Shown here piece after piece: positions 36,896-41,846 of a stretch of 41,846 nucleotides of DNA. The DNA lies in assembly GCF_001507545.1 (NCBI RefSeq), contig NZ_LQBP01000016.1, forward strand, positions 1-41,846. The letters are read 5' to 3'. Source of the stretch: Ruegeria profundi (GTDB taxonomy: Bacteria > Pseudomonadota > Alphaproteobacteria > Rhodobacterales > Rhodobacteraceae). The notes beneath the pieces were generated by a model. It worked only from the letters and a program-made list of their open reading frames with translations, was not told the DNA's origin and made no database searches. The position numbers were made by a program, and so were the translations under genes. Position 1 is the first letter of the stretch; each line of letters begins with the position of its first letter.

Positions 36896-39178
36896 ATGAG
36901 CCGCTTTGCTGCCCCCATCGCCGAACAGATTTGGGATATGAAATACCGCTTTAAACAGGCGGATGGGACACCCATAGACCTTACGGTTGAGGATAGCTGG
37001 CGACGCATAGCCCGCGATCTGGCGCGGGTAGAACAGGATCCGGCCCATTGGGAGGAAAAATTTTACGCGGCATTGGAGGACTTCAAATACCTGCCTGCAG
37101 GTCGCATCACAGCCGGGGCAGGTACGGCACGGCAGGTGACGCTGTTTAACTGCTTTGTCATGGGAACGATTCCAGACAGTATGGGCGGCATATTCGACAT
37201 GTTGAAAGAGGCCGCGCTGACCATGCAGCAGGGGGGTGGGATCGGGTATGATTTCTCGACCATCCGGCCAAGGGGTGCTGATGTGCATGGGGTGGCCGCT
37301 GATGCATCGGGGCCGCTGTCTTTCATGGATGTGTGGGACGCGATGTGCCGCACCATCATGTCCGCAGGATCGCGTCGCGGGGCGATGATGGCGACGATGC
37401 GCTGCGATCACCCGGACATTGAACACTTTATCACAGCCAAATCCGACCCCGCCCGACTGCGCATGTTTAACATGTCGGTTTTGGTGACCGATGCCTTTAT
37501 GGAGGCGGTCAAGGCGGACGGGCCGTGGGAGCTGGTCTTTGACGGTAAGATCTACCACACAGTGCAGGCGCGTGATCTGTGGAACAAGATCATGCAGGCG
37601 ACGTATGACTACGCCGAACCCGGCGTGATCTTTATCGACCGGATCAATGCGGCAAACAACCTGAGCTATGTTGAAACCATTGCGGCGACCAATCCATGTG
37701 GCGAGCAGCCCCTGCCACCCTACGGCGCATGCCTTTTGGGATCGATCAACCTTGCACGGCTGGTAGCCGAGCCGTTCGAAACTGCTGCGCATCTGGATGA
37801 AGATGCCCTGCAAGAACTTGTCGCCACAGCGGTCCGAATGATGGACAACGTGGTTGATGTGTCGAAATTTCCGCTGGCCGAGCAAGAGGCCGAAGCGCAG
37901 GACAAACGCCGCATCGGTTTGGGCGTTACAGGTCTGGCCGATGCCCTGTTGATGCTTGGGCTGCGCTATGGTTCCGACGAGGCGGCGCGTCAGACCGAGC
38001 GCTGGTTGCACGCGATCGCCCGCGCCGCGTATCTGGCGTCGGTCGATTTGGCGAAGGAAAAGGGTGCGTTTCCCCTGTTCGATACCGAGAAATACCTGGC
38101 CAGCGGTACGATGCAGCAGATGGACGAAGACGTGCGCGACGCAATCCGGGAACACGGCATTCGCAACGCGCTGCTGACCTCGATCGCACCGACGGGGACG
38201 ATTTCGCTTTACGCGGGGAATGTCTCGTCCGGGATCGAGCCGGTCTTTGCCTATGCTTATACGCGAAAAGTGCTGCAGAAAGACGGATCACGCACCGAGG
38301 AAGAGGTCGTGGACTATGCCGTGCAGATGTGGCGTAACAAGTTTGGTGACAAGGAACTTCCTGAGTTCTTTGTGAACGCGCAAACGCTGACGCCCGCGGA
38401 TCACGTCAAGATGCAGGCGGCGGCGCAGAAATGGATCGACAGCTCGATTTCAAAGACGATCAACTGCCCGGAAGATATCAGTTTTGATGACTTCAAAGAT
38501 GTCTACATGCAGGCTTGGGATCAGGGCTGCAAAGGTTGCACCACCTATCGCCCGAATGATGTGACCGGAAGCGTGTTGAGCGTTTCGGAAAACTCGGACA
38601 AAGCGCCGGGTGAAAGCGCGGATGCCCCGCAAGAAGTCCAAGGCGGTGATGTCATTTATATGTCAGAACCGCTGGACCGGCCGCAGTCACTTGAAGGTTC
38701 GACTTACAAACTGAAATGGCCCGACAGTGAGCACGCCATCTATCTGACAATCAACGATATTATCATCGGTGGACGTCGCCGCCCGTTCGAGGTTTTCATC
38801 AATTCGAAAAATATGGAGCACTTCGCCTGGACCGTTGCGCTGACCCGCATGATCTCGGCCGTGTTCCGGCGTGGGGGTGACGTCTCGTTTGTCGTCGAAG
38901 AATTGAAAGCCGTTTTTGACCCGCGCGGGGGGGCGTGGGTTCAAGGCAAATACATCCCGTCGATCCTAGCGGCAATCGGTGGTGTGATCGAGCAGCATAT
39001 GGTCGCCATAGGCTTCCTTGAAGGTGAGGGCATGGGCCTCAAGTCCGACCCTCAGGCGCAGGTTGTGAACATGGATGCGCCGCGTGGAAAAGCCTGCCCG
39101 TCTTGTGGCCAGTACGACATGGTGATGATTGAAGGCTGCATGACCTGCCGAAGTTGCGGTCATTCCAAGTGTGGGTAA
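36896..39178 (+). CDS. nrdJ: Adenosylcobalamin-dependent ribonucleoside-diphosphate reductase (class II)
   Basis: A 760-residue class II ribonucleotide reductase that makes deoxyribonucleotides with a coenzyme B12 radical and works with or without oxygen. Motifs: FKYLPAGRI and NCFVMGTIPDSMGGIFD (first active-site Cys), GGGIGYDFSTIRP, NPCGEQPLPPYGACLLGSINLARLV (catalytic N-x-C-x-E), LLTSIAPTGTISLYAGN, and the C-terminal tail ACPSCGQYD..CMTCRSCGHSKCG whose cysteines pass electrons from thioredoxin. No partner subunit is needed. ATG 36896 has GGGA upstream. Likely NrdR control is described separately. No B12 riboswitch motif was seen in the leader. Confidence 0.95.
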   Translation: MSRFAAPIAEQIWDMKYRFKQADGTPIDLTVEDSWRRIARDLARVEQDPAHWEEKFYAALEDFKYLPAGRITAGAGTARQVTLFNCFVMGTIPDSMGGIFDMLKEAALTMQQGGGIGYDFSTIRPRGADVHGVAADASGPLSFMDVWDAMCRTIMSAGSRRGAMMATMRCDHPDIEHFITAKSDPARLRMFNMSVLVTDAFMEAVKADGPWELVFDGKIYHTVQARDLWNKIMQATYDYAEPGVIFIDRINAANNLSYVETIAATNPCGEQPLPPYGACLLGSINLARLVAEPFETAAHLDEDALQELVATAVRMMDNVVDVSKFPLAEQEAEAQDKRRIGLGVTGLADALLMLGLRYGSDEAARQTERWLHAIARAAYLASVDLAKEKGAFPLFDTEKYLASGTMQQMDEDVRDAIREHGIRNALLTSIAPTGTISLYAGNVSSGIEPVFAYAYTRKVLQKDGSRTEEEVVDYAVQMWRNKFGDKELPEFFVNAQTLTPADHVKMQAAAQKWIDSSISKTINCPEDISFDDFKDVYMQAWDQGCKGCTTYRPNDVTGSVLSVSENSDKAPGESADAPQEVQGGDVIYMSEPLDRPQSLEGSTYKLKWPDSEHAIYLTINDIIIGGRRRPFEVFINSKNMEHFAWTVALTRMISAVFRRGGDVSFVVEELKAVFDPRGGAWVQGKYIPSILAAIGGVIEQHMVAIGFLEGEGMGLKSDPQAQVVNMDAPRGKACPSCGQYDMVMIEGCMTCRSCGHSKCG

Positions 39179-39262
39179 TTGCGCAGCTTAGACATATTGT
39201 CGGACCCATGAATTAACTGCCATTGGCAAGGGTTTCCCGCCATTTTGACACGAGGTTAATTG

Positions 39263-39296
39263 CCATCGGCCGAAATTCGGCCGGTGGTTTTGTTTT
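39263..39296 (+). terminator. Rho-independent terminator after nrdJ
   Basis: CCATCGGCCG (39263-39272) pairs with CGGCCGGTGG (39278-39287) through an AAATT loop with one G-U pair, followed by TTTTGTTTT. It lies 85 bases after the nrdJ stop. Confidence 0.88.
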
Positions 39297-39396
39297 AAAA
39301 CAATAGCTTACGCGATCTCCGCCTTTTGCATGCTGAAGGGGTGCGTTTCCCCCTCCGAAGATCAGCACCTCCTGTTGACTGAAACGGCGGTTTTGA

Positions 39397-39609
39397 GCAG
39401 GGCTTATTCACCTTCCTTCAATTCCTGTCACGGAGTTGACCGAATTTGCCAGTCGTGAGGTGCGACGCCGTGGATTGACGCAGGCGTCGGTTGAGGCCGT
39501 GGCTGAGGCGTTGGAAATTTCCGGACGCGGTGCGGAGCTGAACCTTCGGCACGTCATCCGGATGCTGACAAGGGGTGAAGGGGTGGAGGCGGCTGGGGTC
39601 CATCATTGA
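39397..39609 (+). pseudogene. Possible gene fragment of unknown kind
   Basis: An open frame ending at TGA 39607-39609 encodes about 70 residues without ATG. From a possible TTG at 39436 it reads about 57 residues, with a helical, charged look (LTEFASREVRRRGLTQASVEAVAEALEI, then RHVIRMLTRG). The codon style is GC-rich at third positions like resident genes, unlike the AT-rich surroundings. I do not recognise a family. It may be the C-terminal remnant of a lost gene or a small gene with an unusual start. Confidence 0.3.
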
Positions 39610-39655
39610 GCACGCAGTTTCTCCGTCCGCTCAATCGACAGGATAGGAGCCGCAT

Positions 39656-39760
39656 ATGCAGGGTCAAGACCACTGCATCACTGATGAGGCGTTGCGTTTT
39701 ATGGAGCGGTTCCCCGAGGTGTATAGCAGCCCTACAGAAAGTGGTGGCGGAACGGGCTGA
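39656..39760 (+). CDS. Possible 34-residue small protein
   Basis: ATG 39656 has a well-placed AGGAG ribosome site (39644-39650 region), and the frame runs 34 residues (starting MQGQDHCITDEALRFMERF, ending in SGGGTG) to TGA. The first half could form an amphipathic helix. No family is recognised. It may be a truncated remnant, since the region between nrdJ and the sulfatase looks decayed. Evidence is the ribosome site and frame only. Confidence 0.3.
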   Translation: MQGQDHCITDEALRFMERFPEVYSSPTESGGGTG

Positions 39761-39832
39761 AACTGCGCGCTAGGCCGGTGGCAGCGAAGCCGGACAAAAC
39801 TGCTGTCTATTCAGGCCTGATAGTGGACTGCA

Positions 39833-39872
39833 GCGCAACCACCCTACAACCTCTACACTAAAGGGGTTGCGC
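39833..39872. repeat. Inverted repeat with 24-base spacer
   Basis: GCGCAACC (39833-39840) and GGTTGCGC (39865-39872) are exact reverse complements. The element lies 59 bases beyond the 3' end of the minus-strand sulfatase gene. It could be a weak terminator stem or one end of an old insertion; there is no T run next to it on the minus strand. Confidence 0.45.
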
Positions 39873-39930
39873 GACATCTACCCGTTGCATTTGCCGCAAA
39901 TGCTCCACCTAAACGCCAATCTATCCATCT

Positions 39931-41646
39931 CTATTCAAGTGCGCCGATCTGACGCTTCCATGCAAGCCATTCATCCCGCATTTGAATCGTCTCCAGCCTT
40001 AGGTTGTCGATCCCGCTATATGGCGTATCTACAGCCGCTGGAAGGTCGGGATAACGTTGTTTCCAAGCCATGTGTCGCTGTAGAATGCGCTCGAAAGGAG
40101 AAGCGGCCCATGCACCGACAGGCGTTGAAACCGGATACTTTTCGCCGGGGTCACGAAGCAAGTCGTAGAATGGTGCGACGACCAAATTAGAGCCGGCGTC
40201 CGCCAAGTTCAGTTTGAAGTGCTCTTTGATAACAGCCGCCAGATTGAAAGATTGGTAAACGAACACGGTATCTCGCCGCCCTTTGCCTTCGCCCAAAAGC
40301 AGCATTGACGTTTGGTCGACACCGTCAATGACACGGTCCGTCGGAAGATGCTCGAGTCCCCCGGCGACGCGCGCCAGTGTCGTAAACAGGTCGGCTACAT
40401 GGATCATGTCTCCAACGTAGCTGTCCGCTTCAATTGCCGCAGGCCATCGAATAAATGCATCAACCCGCACTCCACCTTCGGTCGCATCGCCCTTGCCGCC
40501 CCGGTAGATCATCGGTGAATAGCCTGAATACGGCGCATACTTTGTGAAGTTGCCGTTGTCACCCATAATGATAACAATCGTGTTGTCGGCCTTCCCGCCT
40601 TCCTCAAGACGCGCGAGAATATCGCCAATCCAACCGTCAACTTTCTGCATCGATTCCGTTTGAAATCCACCATTGGGTGAGGTGAATTGGTCAACATCTG
40701 ATCTGGTAAAGGTCAGCGGTAGCAATGGCCAGTATTGCAGAAAAAACGGTTCGTCCTTGGCCATCAGTGCATCTAATTGCTCAAGCGTCTGGCGCTGATA
40801 TCGTTCGTTCATTTCGATATACTTCGCCTGTGTCCATTCTTCCCCGGCCTGAAGGTCCACTTCAGATGCCAACTCGCCCGCCACAGCCTCCAATCCCGTA
40901 ACCATAGTTCCCGGTACGGGACGGAAACTGCGATCCAACACCCACTTGTCGTCAAACTGGGTGTAGTTTGCGCCGATCATCTGGTTGCCTTCATGAGAGG
41001 CACGCGCAAAAAGTGCCAATTGCGCTTGTTGGTGCACAGGGAAGGCGGCGAAGTCGAAACCTTGATTGTGCGGGAAGCTCTCGGCAATGTCGCCGATATG
41101 CCACTTCCCGACATGAGATGTGTTGTACCCCTCGGCTTTCAAAACCTCGGCCAAGGTCACTTCCTCGGCGGCCATGCCGAACCCGTCCATCGCCACCGAG
41201 GTTTTAGCCATGCCCAGCCGATAGGGCTGTCGTCCGGTCATAAAGGCGACACGAGTGGGAGTGCAGGACGGCTCCGTGTACATGCGCATCATACGCAACC
41301 CGTCTTCCGCGAACTCATTGATGTTCGGAGTTTCGTAGCCACGCACGTAGTTCAAGTAGGGTGTGCCGATCTCGCCGAAACCAATGTCATCAATTAGGAT
41401 GTACAGGATGTTGGGAGGCTGACCGCCATTAGCGCTGCGTATTTCGGCAAGTCGAGCGTCGACGGCAGCGTCGTCCTCTGCCCAAGCCTCCGCGTGCTGT
41501 CGCTCAAGCACATAGTACTCTGCGTCATGAACAATTTCCGTGCCCTGCCCCGCAGCCATTCCAGCCAAGCATGTCAAGGTGGCGCTGGTCAACAAAGCAG
41601 TGGCACTCGCACTTCTCGCGAACGACTTGAAACACAACCGGTTCAT
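39931..41646 (-). CDS. Arylsulfatase-type sulfatase, secreted
   Basis: A 571-residue sulfatase with a signal peptide (about residues 1-33, hydrophobic core ATALLTSATLTCLAGMAAG). Metal-binding D86-D87 lie in YILIDDIGFGEIG. The sulfatase signature is C128-T-P-T-R, where Cys would be converted to formylglycine, followed by VAFMTGRQPYRLGM. K181 and H183 (HVGKWHIGD) and IVIMGDNGNF complete the active site. It would hydrolyse sulfate esters in the periplasm; the substrate is unknown, and sulfated marine polysaccharides or other organosulfates are possible. No formylglycine-generating enzyme is in the window. GC is about 52% in a 60-base sample (40561-40620), below the core genes, and an IS1182-type element begins 166 bases upstream: probable acquisition. 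Confidence 0.92.
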   Translation of the reverse strand: MNRLCFKSFARSASATALLTSATLTCLAGMAAGQGTEIVHDAEYYVLERQHAEAWAEDDAAVDARLAEIRSANGGQPPNILYILIDDIGFGEIGTPYLNYVRGYETPNINEFAEDGLRMMRMYTEPSCTPTRVAFMTGRQPYRLGMAKTSVAMDGFGMAAEEVTLAEVLKAEGYNTSHVGKWHIGDIAESFPHNQGFDFAAFPVHQQAQLALFARASHEGNQMIGANYTQFDDKWVLDRSFRPVPGTMVTGLEAVAGELASEVDLQAGEEWTQAKYIEMNERYQRQTLEQLDALMAKDEPFFLQYWPLLPLTFTRSDVDQFTSPNGGFQTESMQKVDGWIGDILARLEEGGKADNTIVIIMGDNGNFTKYAPYSGYSPMIYRGGKGDATEGGVRVDAFIRWPAAIEADSYVGDMIHVADLFTTLARVAGGLEHLPTDRVIDGVDQTSMLLLGEGKGRRDTVFVYQSFNLAAVIKEHFKLNLADAGSNLVVAPFYDLLRDPGEKYPVSTPVGAWAASPFERILQRHMAWKQRYPDLPAAVDTPYSGIDNLRLETIQMRDEWLAWKRQIGALE

Positions 41647-41752
41647 TCTCTTCCCCCCAAATAAGATACATCAATGGATTAGCAATGACTGAAGTGTTGC
41701 AGTTTCGAAAACGGCGGTCCTTGATATCGGTCAACATAAGTGACTGCTCAGG

Positions 41753-41812
41753 GCTGAGGCTGTGTGGAAACTCCGATTGTGGTATGCTTTTCGGCAAAGA
41801 CCGGAGGCGGGC
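41753..41812 (+). mobile_element. Probable left end of an IS1182-type insertion sequence
   Basis: The leader before the transposase start contains GGCTGAGGCTGTGTGGAAACTC (41753-41774 region), of the kind seen at the ends of IS1182/IS5-type elements. The matching right end lies beyond the window, so the exact boundary and target duplication cannot be fixed. If correct, the element is inserted in the promoter side of the sulfatase gene. Confidence 0.45.
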
Positions 41813-41846
41813 ATGTCGGGGTATATTGAGGGGACGGATCGGGGGC
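41813..41846 (+). CDS. IS1182-family transposase, N-terminal start only (cut by window end)
   Basis: ATG 41813 follows a strong GGAGG ribosome site. The eleven visible residues (MSGYIEGTDRG) match the very conserved opening of IS1182-type transposases (M-x-x-[FY]-I-E-G-x-D-R). The rest lies outside the window, so integrity is unknown. Confidence 0.65.
   Translation, partial: MSGYIEGTDRG

Larger units (their letters stand above)
39179..39930. other. 750-base accessory stretch between nrdJ and the sulfatase
   Basis: The stretch holds the nrdJ terminator, the unrecognised fragment at 39397-39609, the small frame at 39656-39760 and an inverted repeat at 39833-39872. Otherwise no gene is recognisable on either strand. 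The mixture of resident-like and AT-rich composition fits a site where genes have been lost or inserted. Confidence 0.55.

Overview
The window looks like chromosomal DNA of an alphaproteobacterium of the order Rhodobacterales (Roseobacter group). The grounds are the codon style and a GC content near 60-65% in most housekeeping genes, paired short-form HisG with HisZ, a class II (B12-dependent) ribonucleotide reductase, DUF1489, tad-type minor pilin genes, a DAO-GcvT flavoenzyme, and the DUF3489/DUF2924/serine-recombinase module common in this class. These assignments rest on recognised motifs and family resemblance; no database search was run.

Positions 1-5600 hold the 3' end of a glycine-rich repeat protein, an OmpR/PhoQ-type two-component system, an IS6-type transposase remnant, and three lower-GC genes for Tad-like pilus proteins (one with a von Willebrand A domain and two TadE-like). 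Positions 5750-7410 are a mobile-element graveyard: a frameshifted IS256-type transposase fragment joined directly to remnants of a DUF3489-DUF2924-serine recombinase module, next to a tRNA-Gln gene on the minus strand. Positions 7656-8102 appear gene-free.

From 8103 to 17000 come a divergent SH3-domain secreted protein, a forward operon of 2-hydroxyacid dehydrogenase, gamma-glutamyltransferase and FAD-linked D-lactate-type dehydrogenase, an unknown membrane-anchored protein, and an 835-residue DAO-GcvT oxidoreductase ending at a strong terminator. On the minus strand follow an AhpD-like protein, a DUF938 methyltransferase and a DauA-like flavin dehydrogenase. The largest coherent unit is a seven-gene minus-strand operon (28751 down to 19394): xdhA-xdhB-xdhC, then the ATPase, two permeases and the BMP-type binding protein of a nucleoside/purine ABC importer. 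It joins uptake of purines or nucleosides to oxidation of hypoxanthine/xanthine.

Positions 29096-39178 carry core genes: dnaE, slyX (minus), hisS-hisZ-hisG, a DUF1489 gene (minus) and nrdJ. The nrdJ upstream region has two NrdR-box-like sites in phase and a perfect DnaA box. The middle of hisS falls from about 65% to about 44% GC, which suggests a mosaic gene. The last part (39179-41846) is accessory: 750 bp of mostly non-coding or decayed sequence, an arylsulfatase-type gene of lower GC on the minus strand, and the first codons of an IS1182-type transposase at the window edge.

No clear new multi-gene defence or biosynthetic system was found. The most unusual signals are the hisS mosaic, the nested element remnants, and the nrdJ control region.
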